A DNA stretch of 34,697 nucleotides from CAZPBO01 sp964584815. GTDB lineage: Bacteria; Planctomycetota; SKW154. The notes under the pieces were generated by a model. The model searched no databases. It was not told the DNA's origin and worked only from the letters and a program-made list of their open reading frames with translations. The stretch spans positions 1 through 34,697 of the forward strand of contig CAZPBO010000020.1 in NCBI GenBank assembly GCA_964584815.1, written 5' to 3'. Made by a program: the position numbers and the translations under genes. Positions 1 to 7,372 of this stretch are shown one piece after another (position 1 is the stretch's first letter; every line of letters begins with the position of its first letter).

Positions 1-62
1 AGGAAGAGCAACTCACCCACCGCAATAGCCGCTATGACAGCCCAGAAGACTTGTTTTGTCAT
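1..62 (-). CDS. N-terminus of the gene downstream of pilM (partial)
   Basis: An ATG at 62-60 overlaps the pilM stop codon in an ATGA arrangement, the usual sign of translational coupling. The twenty or so codons before the window edge encode a Lys/Gln start followed by a hydrophobic stretch (MTKQVFWAVIAAIAVGELLF), which looks like an N-terminal membrane anchor. The position directly after pilM suggests an inner-membrane pilus or secretion assembly protein of the PilN/PilO/GspM kind. Too little is visible to assign a family, and the rest lies outside the window. Confidence 0.6.
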   Translation of the reverse strand, partial: MTKQVFWAVIAAIAVGELLF

Positions 63-2044
63 TTTTTCTTCTCCTTCTTGGTGGGCTTAGCAGGTTTGAT
101 AGGAGTTACCTTCGGCCAGGTAATATGCACCTCATAATAGCGATAATCAACACCGGAGTCATCGGTCTCTTGCTGTCCGTCCTTGCTGACCAGCATCCTC
201 AATATGTTACCGCCGGGGTCAACTATCACCTTATCGGGTTCGTATTGTTTCAGCAGTGACGCCAACACCGCATCACGCTGTGGAAAGTCAGGCGGCACCG
301 CTTTATCCACCATTTTTTTCAACTGCTCCGCAAGCGCATCGCCAATCATCTGCCGCAGGAGGTCCTTTGTCGGACCAGAACCACCTTTATCTATCAGTGC
401 GACATTCGCCACCAACTCTGTATCATACTCCACCTTAAGGAACGGTGGGGTGCGCGACCGTCTCCGTCTTTTGCCCTCCTGCGGCTTGGATGGCTTCTCC
501 ACATCCTGAAACATCAGGCGGAGCAGCCAGACCTTCTTGCTGTTCACCTTGTCATTTATTCGCTTCTTAACCTCCTCATCAATCATCTGGGTTATGATGT
601 CGTCCCATTTTTTGACAAGTTTTCCTGCGCGCAGGTCAGGCGGAACGCATTCTGTTAGGTTGGGTCCGACCGAGACCGCAATAGCACGGTTGAGTGTTTC
701 AAGCATAAAAAGAGGTCTTAACCTTGCCTCAAGCAGTTTCTGCACCTCCTTTGCGCGTTCAGCCCAGTCGCCATAGTCCTTTTGAGCGCGGATGGCGGAC
801 GCCGTCCTCTTCAGCACCCCCAACTGCTGCTTCAGAAGTGCCAGTTCCTTTTGCAGTTTCCCCTCTCTGCTTGACGCAAACAGCCACATAAAGAGGAAGA
901 GAAGGAAGAGAAGCCCTGCGGCAACAAGGATACCGGGTTGTTTACGGGCAACAAGCCTTTCTGATTTGCGCTCGGCGGGGGTGAAATCCACATTTATGCG
1001 TGCGGCACCAATAGCCTGCAATGCAAGCCCCATAGCCACTGCAAGGCTCGGCAGATGCTCCTGCAGCACATCCACCCTTGCCGAATCGCGAGCAAGGTCT
1101 TTGTCAAGGTCTATACGCATTATATCAAAGAAACCGTGAACCCTCATATCCAATGTCTCGGCGAAGAAACGGGCAAGTCCTTCAAGTTTTGTGGCGTTGC
1201 CCAAAAGCACAAGGTGTTCAAAATTGGATGTGGAGCCGGTCTGGCGTTTGTAGTATGTGAGGGAGCGGCTGACCTGCTCCGCTAATCGCCGCAGAACGGG
1301 TTGCATAACGCCAAAGACTCTTTCCTGCTGCTTTGATTTCCCCACTTCCTTCTTTAAGATTTCCGCTTCAGCGAAGGATATGGAGAACTCATCCTGCAGG
1401 GCGCGTGTTATATCGTTTCCGGCGATGCCGAGGTTGCGCACATAACAGCGGTTGCCGTCAATGATGACGAGGTCGGTATGGTCGGCGCCGATGTCCACCA
1501 CAACCGCCTGTTCGGGAATATCCATCTCGTAAACAGCAAGGTTGTAGAGGGCAAGGGGGGCGGATGTGACGAGGTCAACATGGAGTTTGGCGGCGTCAAA
1601 ATGGCTCATCAACTCATTGACAACTTCGTGCTTCACCGCAAATATACCGACCTCCACCTCCTCACCTGGCTCATAGTGGCGCTCCACTTTATAGTAATCC
1701 CAGCGGACATCTGTTATGGGGAAGGGAATCTGGTTTGCCGCCTCATACTGAATAACATCCTCAAATTTGCGTCCTTCAACGGGCGCCACTTTTATTATGC
1801 GGCTGAAAGTTGACTGTCCCGGCAGCGCCACCGCAATCGCATCGGTCGCCTTGGGCTTGTGGCGGTTGCGCAATTCCGCCAACGCCTGTCTTATTTCCGT
1901 CTCCCCAGGATACTCCTCCCCCCCACTTACATAGTCAATCACCGCGACATCGCATATCTCAACACGGTTCTGAACGCGTCGGAGTTTCACACATTTAAGC
2001 GATGTGCGCCCGATGTCCACCCCCCACGCCACATCAAACACCAT
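59..2044 (-). CDS. pilM: PilM-type pilus assembly ATPase-fold protein with membrane/periplasmic extension
   Basis: The first ~350 residues are a PilM/FtsA-like actin-fold domain. They carry the phosphate-1 type motif AWGVDIGRTSLK at the N-terminus, a second nucleotide-site motif VVVDIGADHTDLVI near residue 185, and the LVLLGNATKLEGL segment. PilM normally ends there (about 350 aa) and docks to the cytoplasmic tail of PilN. This protein is about 661 aa: a transmembrane helix (about residues 371-390, GILVAAGLLFLLFLFMWLF) is followed by a coiled-coil and a basic, probably periplasmic domain. It therefore looks like PilM joined to a PilN-like module. I chose the ATG at 2044 because AGGAGAG lies just upstream; an in-frame ATG at 2059 would leave that ribosome site inside the gene. 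The stop is coupled to the next gene. Confidence 0.82.
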   Translation of the reverse strand: MVFDVAWGVDIGRTSLKCVKLRRVQNRVEICDVAVIDYVSGGEEYPGETEIRQALAELRNRHKPKATDAIAVALPGQSTFSRIIKVAPVEGRKFEDVIQYEAANQIPFPITDVRWDYYKVERHYEPGEEVEVGIFAVKHEVVNELMSHFDAAKLHVDLVTSAPLALYNLAVYEMDIPEQAVVVDIGADHTDLVIIDGNRCYVRNLGIAGNDITRALQDEFSISFAEAEILKKEVGKSKQQERVFGVMQPVLRRLAEQVSRSLTYYKRQTGSTSNFEHLVLLGNATKLEGLARFFAETLDMRVHGFFDIMRIDLDKDLARDSARVDVLQEHLPSLAVAMGLALQAIGAARINVDFTPAERKSERLVARKQPGILVAAGLLFLLFLFMWLFASSREGKLQKELALLKQQLGVLKRTASAIRAQKDYGDWAERAKEVQKLLEARLRPLFMLETLNRAIAVSVGPNLTECVPPDLRAGKLVKKWDDIITQMIDEEVKKRINDKVNSKKVWLLRLMFQDVEKPSKPQEGKRRRRSRTPPFLKVEYDTELVANVALIDKGGSGPTKDLLRQMIGDALAEQLKKMVDKAVPPDFPQRDAVLASLLKQYEPDKVIVDPGGNILRMLVSKDGQQETDDSGVDYRYYEVHITWPKVTPIKPAKPTKKEKKK

Positions 2045-2111
2045 CGGCTCTCTCCTCATATTAGAGAGACCGATTTAACAACAATGCATCCGCCGCGTCA
2101 AGAGATTTCAA

Positions 2112-2897
2112 CTACTTACCCATCTTGCCACCTTCCTGCCGCTTCTTCAAACTGTCCTCATAGCGTTTGAACTGCTTGTCTATCTTCTTCCACTTCTCTA
2201 TCTGGTCTGGGTCAAGAACTTTCTTTATCTGCTCGTATGTTTCGCCCAAGAGTTCGCGCCCCACTGCGCGCATATCCGTCAGCCGTCCCTGTTGGAACAA
2301 CTCCAACATCCGTTTCAGACCTTTGTCCGCCTGCTCTCTCAAAATCTTTTTTATGTCCTCCTTCTGCATCTCGGTCAAGTCAAGTTTTTCCGCATATACT
2401 GTGTCAACCTGCTTATAGGCGTTCTGGAGGAACTGGTCTTTGAAACGCTGGGCGTATCTCATACCAAGGGAGAACATCGTGCGTCCCACAAGGCGCTCAA
2501 AGGCTTTCTGCTGCTCGGGGGTAAGATTTGAGAGGTCTGCTGGCAGGGTTGTTGTGTTGCTGGACTTTCCTGATGCGGCAGCCACTTTCACGCCTGATGT
2601 CAACTTTTTCTCCAGCGCATCCAGACGCTTCGTCAGACGCTGCAGCCTCGTTCGCAGCCCGCCTTGGGCGTCCTCCTGCTCACTTAAACGCTCCTCAAAA
2701 CCGTCCATCTGGTCAGCAAGCACCAGCAGACGCTTGCTTATCTGGTCAAGTTTCTCCTCTATACGGCGCAGACTCGCCTTTCTCTGACGCAACTGGTCAG
2801 CGTTCACCTCCCCCCGCGGATTCATAAACACCACCCCCGCCGCAACGCCCGCCACCACTATCACCACTATCACCGCTATCAGCGCCTCCCTCCTCAT
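2112..2897 (-). CDS. Membrane-anchored coiled-coil protein with Spy/LTXXQ-like tail
   Basis: About 261 aa. An N-terminal helix (residues 5-23, strongly hydrophobic) anchors the protein or acts as an uncleaved signal. Next come a long heptad-type coiled coil (about 35-100, rich in Leu, Arg, Glu and Asp) and a helical C-terminal half. The segment KLDLTEMQKEDIKKIL and the later VLDPDQIEKW resemble the LTxxQ helices of Spy/CpxP periplasmic proteins, but the match is loose. The ATG at 2897 is preferred because AGGAGG at 2911-2906 is 8 nt away; a TTG three bases upstream is possible. It lies immediately upstream of pilM on the same strand, so an envelope or pilus-related role is plausible but unproven. 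Confidence 0.65.
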   Translation of the reverse strand: MRREALIAVIVVIVVAGVAAGVVFMNPRGEVNADQLRQRKASLRRIEEKLDQISKRLLVLADQMDGFEERLSEQEDAQGGLRTRLQRLTKRLDALEKKLTSGVKVAAASGKSSNTTTLPADLSNLTPEQQKAFERLVGRTMFSLGMRYAQRFKDQFLQNAYKQVDTVYAEKLDLTEMQKEDIKKILREQADKGLKRMLELFQQGRLTDMRAVGRELLGETYEQIKKVLDPDQIEKWKKIDKQFKRYEDSLKKRQEGGKMGK

Positions 2898-2933
2898 CAA
2901 CCTATCCTCCTAACATTTGTCAATCGGTCTCAC

Positions 2934-3018
2934 TGCGGGAGGAGGGAGTCGAACCCTCAACCCCTTTTCGGGGACCGGATCCTAAGTCCGGCGCGTCTGC
3001 CAATTCCGCCACTCCCGC
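2934..3018 (-). tRNA. tRNA-Leu (anticodon UAG)
   Basis: On the minus strand the acceptor GCGGGAG pairs with CTCCCGC and is followed by discriminator A. The D arm contains GGCGGAATTGGCAGACGC, the anticodon stem CCGGA/TCCGG encloses loop CTTAGGA (anticodon TAG at 2984-2982), a long variable arm CCCCGAAAAGGGG marks a class II tRNA, and the T arm reads GAGGGTTCGACTCCCTC. The 85-nt gene has no encoded CCA. It sits between the moaCB and coiled-coil protein genes with its own promoter. Confidence 0.97.
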
Positions 3019-3030
3019 TCCGAACACACC

Positions 3031-3059
3031 ATTCTACACGGCAAAATGCCAATATTCAA
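3031..3059 (-). promoter_or_regulatory. Sigma70-type promoter of tRNA-Leu
   Basis: On the minus strand TTGAAT (3059-3054) and TAGAAT (3036-3031) are separated by exactly 17 nt. The predicted start lies a few bases before the tRNA 5' end. The match is 4/6 at -35 and 5/6 at -10. Confidence 0.6.
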
Positions 3060-3085
3060 TACGCTCCGCGGGATGGGTCTGTTTG

Positions 3086-4003
3086 CTACCCTCGCGCCTG
3101 CTTTATCCAGTGGTCCAACTCCGTCAGAATAATCTGTGAAAGTGCCGACTCCACAGCCCCTATGCTGCCCGGAATGCAGAAGACGGGTTTACCCCCCATC
3201 ACCCCCGCCGTTGCCCGTGACAGCGCCGACGCCGAACCCACCTGCTCTGCACTCACAAGACAAAACAACACCCCAAAACCTGATGCCTCTTTCTCAAACA
3301 GTTCCCGCAGCGCATCAGGCGTCACATCTTTGGGCGCAATCCCAGTTCCCCCGCTTACAATCACAGCGTCGCACTCCTCAACCGCCCGTTCCACCACATC
3401 CTTTATCTGTCCTGTATCATCTGACACCCAATAACGCTTTATGCTGTGTCCTGCTTTCTCTATCAGGCGCTCCGCCAAATCGCCTGCAGGGTCGTTGCCC
3501 TCCCGCCTACTGCTTGAAACCGTTACATATCCTACAACATAGCGCCTTTTTTCCCTGTGATGCCTGGGCGCACCGCCCTTACGCTTCTCCTCCACCCTGA
3601 CAGTCCGTATCTCTGTCTGCGGATACTGCCCAAACTCGTCCTTCTCCAACGCCTTCACCATATCCCACACACAAAGCAGCGCCGCAGACACACCGCACAG
3701 CGCCTCCATCTCCACCCCTGTCCTCGCCACCGCCTTCACCCGCACCTCCACCTCAACACTGTCCTCCGTCAACTGCACATTCACAACCACACCCGTCACG
3801 GGCAGAGGATGGCAGTAAGGCAGAAGAAGTGGAGTATTCTTAACCGCCATAATGGCGGCGATTTTTGCCGCCTCAACAACATCGCCTTTCTCTACACTTC
3901 CCGCTTTTATGGCGTTGAGCGTTCTGCGGCGCAGTTTTATCGCACCCTTCGCAGACGCCTCCCTCTCCACCTCAAATTTTCCGCTTACATCAACCATCCC
4001 CAC
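3086..4003 (-). CDS. moaCB: Bifunctional molybdenum cofactor protein, MoaC-MoaB/MogA fusion
   Basis: Residues 1-145 are MoaC, which converts the MoaA product 3',8-cyclo-GTP to cyclic pyranopterin monophosphate. Visible features are the MVDVSGK start, LLLPYCHPLPV with its HPL, and the GVEMEALCGVSAALL motif. After a basic linker (about 140-152), residues 153-305 are a MoaB/MogA domain that binds or adenylylates molybdopterin, with VSGGTGIAPKDVTPDAL and CIPGSIGAVESAL. The GTG at 4003 is taken as start because GAGGAGA lies 7 nt upstream; the ATG two codons on is a less well spaced alternative. The start overlaps the moaA stop by 14 nt, so the pathway genes are co-translated. MoaC-MoaB fusions are known elsewhere. 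moaD, moaE and moeA are not in the window. Confidence 0.93.
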   Translation of the reverse strand: MGMVDVSGKFEVEREASAKGAIKLRRRTLNAIKAGSVEKGDVVEAAKIAAIMAVKNTPLLLPYCHPLPVTGVVVNVQLTEDSVEVEVRVKAVARTGVEMEALCGVSAALLCVWDMVKALEKDEFGQYPQTEIRTVRVEEKRKGGAPRHHREKRRYVVGYVTVSSSRREGNDPAGDLAERLIEKAGHSIKRYWVSDDTGQIKDVVERAVEECDAVIVSGGTGIAPKDVTPDALRELFEKEASGFGVLFCLVSAEQVGSASALSRATAGVMGGKPVFCIPGSIGAVESALSQIILTELDHWIKQARG

Positions 4004-4886
4004 GCCACGGTCTCCTCATCGCTATCGCTTTACGGAACGACTCCTCTCCGCGAAACGGAACAGAGACATCTGCCAGCAGGCAGGGTTTTATGTTGCCTGC
4101 GGGTGTGACCCTGATTTTGCGGCAATTGCGGCAGAAATTGGCGTGTGTGGGGCGCACAAACTCCACCACCGCGCCATCAGAGAGCCAGTAAACCCGCCTG
4201 CCCTGCAGAAGGCGGCTGGCTGAGCGCACCGCCCTTGATGCAATCTCCTCTTCCAGCGCATCCAGCGCCACATAATGGCGCCTGAAAAAACCGTCATCGC
4301 CCGCGTCTATCAATTCTATCAACTGCAGCACCACACCACTGCGCCGTGAAAGTGCCACCATCTCTTCTATCGTGTCGTCGTTTATGCCCGCAAGAACCAC
4401 CATATTCAATTTGACAGGGGAAAGACCTGCCGTCAACGCCGCATCCACCGCTCCACCCACACGCTCGTATGTCTTGGGCAGAATGGACGATGAGGGTGCA
4501 TCGCATCCTATATTCACGCGCTTCAACCCCGCCGCTGCAAGGCTCCTCGCCCTTTCCTCATCCAGCAGCGTTCCGTTTGTCACAACGCTTATGTCAGAGA
4601 ACCCCGCTTCCCGTCCCGCCGCTATTATCTCCTCCAAATCGCCACGCAGGAGCGGTTCTCCGCCCGTTATCTTCAATGCTCTGTTGATGTTCAGTGCCGC
4701 CGCCGTCACAAGAACCTCCCGCCAGAAAGCCGCATCCCGCTCCTCCTCCACACTCAAGACGCCCTCTTTATGGCAGTAGGGGCATTTGAGGTTGCAGCGG
4801 CTGGTTATGCTGATGCGCAGGTCGGTCACACATCGCCCGTAACGGTCAACAGGCGCCCTCAACGCCCCTTCAACCATCTCTTCCAT
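3990..4886 (-). CDS. moaA: Radical SAM GTP 3',8-cyclase MoaA
   Basis: First enzyme of molybdenum cofactor synthesis: radical SAM rearrangement of GTP to 3',8-cyclo-GTP. The SAM-binding [4Fe-4S] motif is CNLKCPYC (near residue 32), followed by KITGGEPLLRGDL. The second, substrate-side cluster is given by FCRNCRKIRVTPAGNIKPCLL near the C-terminus. At 298 aa, and with YCHKEG after the cluster where typical bacterial MoaA has a YCMP-like sequence, it resembles the shorter archaeal-type MoaA. The C-terminus ends GDG rather than a clean GG. The ATG at 4886 has GGAGG about 10 nt upstream; a second ATG at 4877 is possible. It overlaps the preceding gene by 28 nt and moaCB by 14 nt. Confidence 0.92.
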   Translation of the reverse strand: MEEMVEGALRAPVDRYGRCVTDLRISITSRCNLKCPYCHKEGVLSVEEERDAAFWREVLVTAAALNINRALKITGGEPLLRGDLEEIIAAGREAGFSDISVVTNGTLLDEERARSLAAAGLKRVNIGCDAPSSSILPKTYERVGGAVDAALTAGLSPVKLNMVVLAGINDDTIEEMVALSRRSGVVLQLIELIDAGDDGFFRRHYVALDALEEEIASRAVRSASRLLQGRRVYWLSDGAVVEFVRPTHANFCRNCRKIRVTPAGNIKPCLLADVSVPFRGEESFRKAIAMRRPWRGDG

Positions 4887-5704
4887 CGCTCAAGCGCCTC
4901 CTTCTGAATCGTGGGTGGCAGTTCGGGTCTGTAGCCGAAATCGGAACCAGCAAGTTGTTTAAGCGCAAGAAAAGCGCGCATTCTGGAGCGAAACTCCACC
5001 CCCTCAAGCGCCCGAACAAGCGTTTTGGCACCCCCACTATCGCCACCCAACGCCAGCACCACTGACGCCTCAAAATGCCCCTCTTTCGCCAGCGGCTCAA
5101 CCAACCGCCTCACCTCATCTGACAGACCATCCCGCCGCACCGATTCCCCCAGCAGCAGACAGCCAAGATTCCTTATGAAAGTAGTGCCACCACCCAACGC
5201 TATCTGACACACCACAAACTGCTCCGAACGCTTTTTCACCAACATCCTTAAAGCCTGCAAGAATGCCTTAAACGACTCAACATCCCATCTGACCCCTGTG
5301 CCATCTGTTGTGACGACCATTATCTCTTCAGCCGCGTTGCGCAGATATTTGTGGGGTTTTGTGCACCAGACAAGCGGCACACCAGAAGGAGCGTTCCACG
5401 ACACCCCGCCAAGATACTGTCCCAGATAACCCAATTCCGCACCGCTGACAGGGCATCTCCCCTCAAGCGCTTTGTGGGTTTCGGGGTCAACGGCGTCGGA
5501 GAGTTTTTCGGGATAACGCCAGTTATGGGTTGCGGCATAGACAGAGAGAGCCGCAACAGTCCTGCGCAGGTTCTCAAGGCAGAGTTGCCCTTCCGTCACC
5601 CCCCGCTGGCGCTCCCAGACGAGTCCCGTTACGATGTTGGCGACGACAACAGCGCCGAAGAAGCCCGCGCCAGCGAAACAGAGCCATCGCGGCATAACGC
5701 TCAT
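4859..5704 (-). CDS. Membrane-anchored protein with pseudopilin-like region
   Basis: 281 aa, family not firmly recognised. A hydrophobic helix (about 8-28) anchors it. The next ~100 residues read like the ectodomain of planctomycete-type pseudopilin proteins: CLENLRRTVAALSVYAATHN followed by YPEKL, a CPVSG segment, a PLVWCTKPH segment and a VVTTDGTGVRW end. Such proteins usually show Cys-x-x-N-L-R, Tyr-Ala, CP and DGxV marks in that order. The remaining ~130 residues are helical and unassigned. It is the first gene of the moaA-moaCB run and overlaps moaA by 28 nt, but nothing in it points to cofactor synthesis. No strong ribosome site is seen; the ATG nine bases inside is an alternative start. 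Confidence 0.6.
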   Translation of the reverse strand: MSVMPRWLCFAGAGFFGAVVVANIVTGLVWERQRGVTEGQLCLENLRRTVAALSVYAATHNWRYPEKLSDAVDPETHKALEGRCPVSGAELGYLGQYLGGVSWNAPSGVPLVWCTKPHKYLRNAAEEIMVVTTDGTGVRWDVESFKAFLQALRMLVKKRSEQFVVCQIALGGGTTFIRNLGCLLLGESVRRDGLSDEVRRLVEPLAKEGHFEASVVLALGGDSGGAKTLVRALEGVEFRSRMRAFLALKQLAGSDFGYRPELPPTIQKEALERWKRWLKGR

Positions 5705-5807
5705 CCCGAAACAGCATCTCTAATTTTACGCACGGACAGGGTAAGGCAAACCAAAAAGCATCACATTTTCCGCCCAACAGGGTAAAATCTGTCAGGAGGG
5801 TGCAAGT
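5705..5807. other. Divergent intergenic region
   Basis: About 100 bases between the minus-strand gene ending its 5' side at 5704 and the plus-strand gene at 5808. A TAAAAT hexamer occurs in each direction (minus 5728-5723; plus 5783-5788), fitting -10 boxes for divergent transcripts, but no good -35 boxes are found. AGGAGGG just before 5808 is the ribosome site of the plus-strand gene. Confidence 0.35.
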
Positions 5808-6263
5808 ATGCGTCTGCGGAGCAAAATTGCGATTGCTGTTGCCTGCTGCGTCGGCGGCTATCTTACTCTTGCGGGTCTTGCAGGGTATTATCAGTGGTTT
5901 ATGACAGGTGCTTACGACGAGGAAGCCGCAAAGGAAAAAATAGAACGAATGTTCACATACCAGGGGAGGTTTGACTGGGAGCGTTTTGTCCGCTACGCAC
6001 AGGCGGTCTTCAGACAATATGATAAACACAGATACAGGAACTATTTTCGCCTGATAGAGGTGCTGGTTTTTCTGCGCGATGCGGAGGTAGAAGGCGACAT
6101 ATCTTTGTTGCTTCCGTTCATAAAAGCGCACACAAATGACCGAACGCACCTGCGAACTGGCGGAACCTGGGGATTGTGGCCGTTTATTGCGATATGGGAC
6201 GGGTTCACGCCAATTGTGGGAAATTTGTGCAGGGATATCCTTGAGCGGTATCGGCAGGACTGA
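5808..6263 (+). CDS. Small membrane-anchored protein of unknown function
   Basis: 151 aa. A positively charged start (MRLRSK) and a hydrophobic helix (about 7-30) make an N-terminal anchor. The rest is soluble and rich in aromatic and charged residues, with no motif I recognise. AGGAGGG 8 nt before the ATG supports the start. It begins a plus-strand run of small envelope-type genes, and the next gene has its own promoter. Confidence 0.7.
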   Translation: MRLRSKIAIAVACCVGGYLTLAGLAGYYQWFMTGAYDEEAAKEKIERMFTYQGRFDWERFVRYAQAVFRQYDKHRYRNYFRLIEVLVFLRDAEVEGDISLLLPFIKAHTNDRTHLRTGGTWGLWPFIAIWDGFTPIVGNLCRDILERYRQD

Positions 6264-6299
6264 CGCACAGTTTTATACAGAACGGTGATGAAAATTGGC

Positions 6300-6328
6300 T
6301 TGACGGATAGGTGAGGTGGTGGTAAAAT
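6300..6328 (+). promoter_or_regulatory. Sigma70-type promoter for the zinc-ribbon membrane gene
   Basis: TTGACG (6300-6305) and TAAAAT (6323-6328) are spaced by 17 nt, each 5/6 to consensus. The predicted transcript starts about 20 nt before the GTG at 6355. This is the best-looking promoter in the window. Confidence 0.65.
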
Positions 6329-6354
6329 GTGCAGCGTTTTTTAAGGAGGACGCC

Positions 6355-6801
6355 GTGCCGGCACGCTCACCTACCCGCCGTCCTGGACCAAGCCGTAGAA
6401 GGGTCGGTCCTGTCATTCCCAAGACGGTTAAAGGCACAGGTAAACCTTTTATCGTGATATGTGGGGAGTGCTACGAGGAGGTGGTTTTTGAGCCGCGGGA
6501 GGGTGTGAAGGAGATATACTGTGGGGAGTGTGACCACGGAGGACACGCCCCCAGTGAGGAGTGGCTACGCAGATGGACATATTACAAAAGTCTTGAGACA
6601 AAATATGGGCTCATAGGGGCGATATGCGCTGTCGCCATCGTGGTGCTGGCTGTTATTTGGATTCTTCTGCTCACATATCCCGAGAACTGGGTGTGGAACA
6701 CCCTCAACTATGTGTTTGTGGGAGTGGAGGGAGCATTGCTTGTGGCGGTGGGCTATTTCGGTTATATGCACGAGAAGAACCGCTATGAAGCATACTTCTA
6801 A
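6355..6801 (+). CDS. Zinc-ribbon protein with two membrane helices
   Basis: 148 aa. The start is taken as the GTG at 6355 because AAGGAGG lies 6 nt upstream; the longer frame from 6316 would include the promoter and ribosome site. An N-terminal Arg/Pro-rich tail is followed by a four-cysteine ribbon (CGECYEE and, 17 residues on, YCGECDHGGH), probably zinc-binding. Two hydrophobic helices follow (YGLIGAICAVAIVVLAVIWILLL in parts, then VFVGVEGALLVAVGYFGYM). No function can be assigned. It lies 18 nt before the next gene and probably shares its transcript. Confidence 0.7.
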   Translation: MPARSPTRRPGPSRRRVGPVIPKTVKGTGKPFIVICGECYEEVVFEPREGVKEIYCGECDHGGHAPSEEWLRRWTYYKSLETKYGLIGAICAVAIVVLAVIWILLLTYPENWVWNTLNYVFVGVEGALLVAVGYFGYMHEKNRYEAYF

Positions 6802-6819
6802 TTTTGAAGGGGGATAGAT

Positions 6820-7263
6820 ATGGCTGGGCGTGTTTTCACAGTTGAGGACATTCTTCGGATGATTCAGATTGTGAAAAAAGAGACGCAGTATCTTGAGACG
6901 CTGCGTGAAAAATGGGAGGCGCAGAAAAAGCGTTTTCCGCTGATATATGAGGGGATAGTGAAGCAGCAGGAAGCGTTGAAGTTGCGGGTGGGGAAATTGC
7001 GTCAGATGAAAGTGGTTGTGGAGATGGCGGACCTTGAGGGGTTGCCGACACAGTTGATGGAGGAAGCAGCAACGCCATCAACAGCGCTCAAGGAGCCCCC
7101 AAAACCTGAGCCTGCAAAGCCCGAAGCAGCCAAAACTGAAGCAAAGGTTGAACCAGAAACACCAAAACCCACGCCTCCTGCTAAGGAGCCCAAGAAACCT
7201 GCTGCTACAAAGACAAAGGTAACCAAACCCACACCCAGACGCCGCCTCGGTATCAAAGCGTAA
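6820..7263 (+). CDS. Coiled-coil protein with Pro/Lys/Ala/Glu-rich tail
   Basis: 147 aa. Residues 1-75 are helical and heptad-like. The second half (about 85-140) is a low-complexity, proline- and lysine-rich segment with repeated KPEP/KPEA/KPTPP units, probably disordered. It ends in a basic PRRRLGIKA tail. GAAGGGGG precedes the ATG. No signal or membrane segment is seen, so it is probably cytoplasmic. The family is unknown. Its transcript ends at a clear hairpin terminator just after the stop. Confidence 0.65.
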   Translation: MAGRVFTVEDILRMIQIVKKETQYLETLREKWEAQKKRFPLIYEGIVKQQEALKLRVGKLRQMKVVVEMADLEGLPTQLMEEAATPSTALKEPPKPEPAKPEAAKTEAKVEPETPKPTPPAKEPKKPAATKTKVTKPTPRRRLGIKA

Positions 7264-7291
7264 CCAACATATTAGGCATATTAGGCGGTCG

Positions 7292-7326
7292 GCAGACTCC
7301 GTAAATGCGGAGTCTGCTCAATTTTT
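7292..7326 (+). terminator. Rho-independent terminator
   Basis: GCAGACTCCG (7292-7301) and CGGAGTCTGC (7308-7317) form a perfect 10-bp stem with a 6-nt loop, followed by TCAATTTTT. It ends the small-gene run that starts at 5808 and separates it from the kinase-dxr-rseP transcript. Confidence 0.85.
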
Positions 7327-7372
7327 AGGCACATTGCGCCGAATATAAGATGGATGACAGGGAGCGGTTTGG

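Noticed and set aside
7261..7290. Short direct repeat ATTAGGCAT/ATTAGGCGG as a CRISPR or att site
   Set aside because: Only two short imperfect units, no spacers and no integrase or cas gene nearby.
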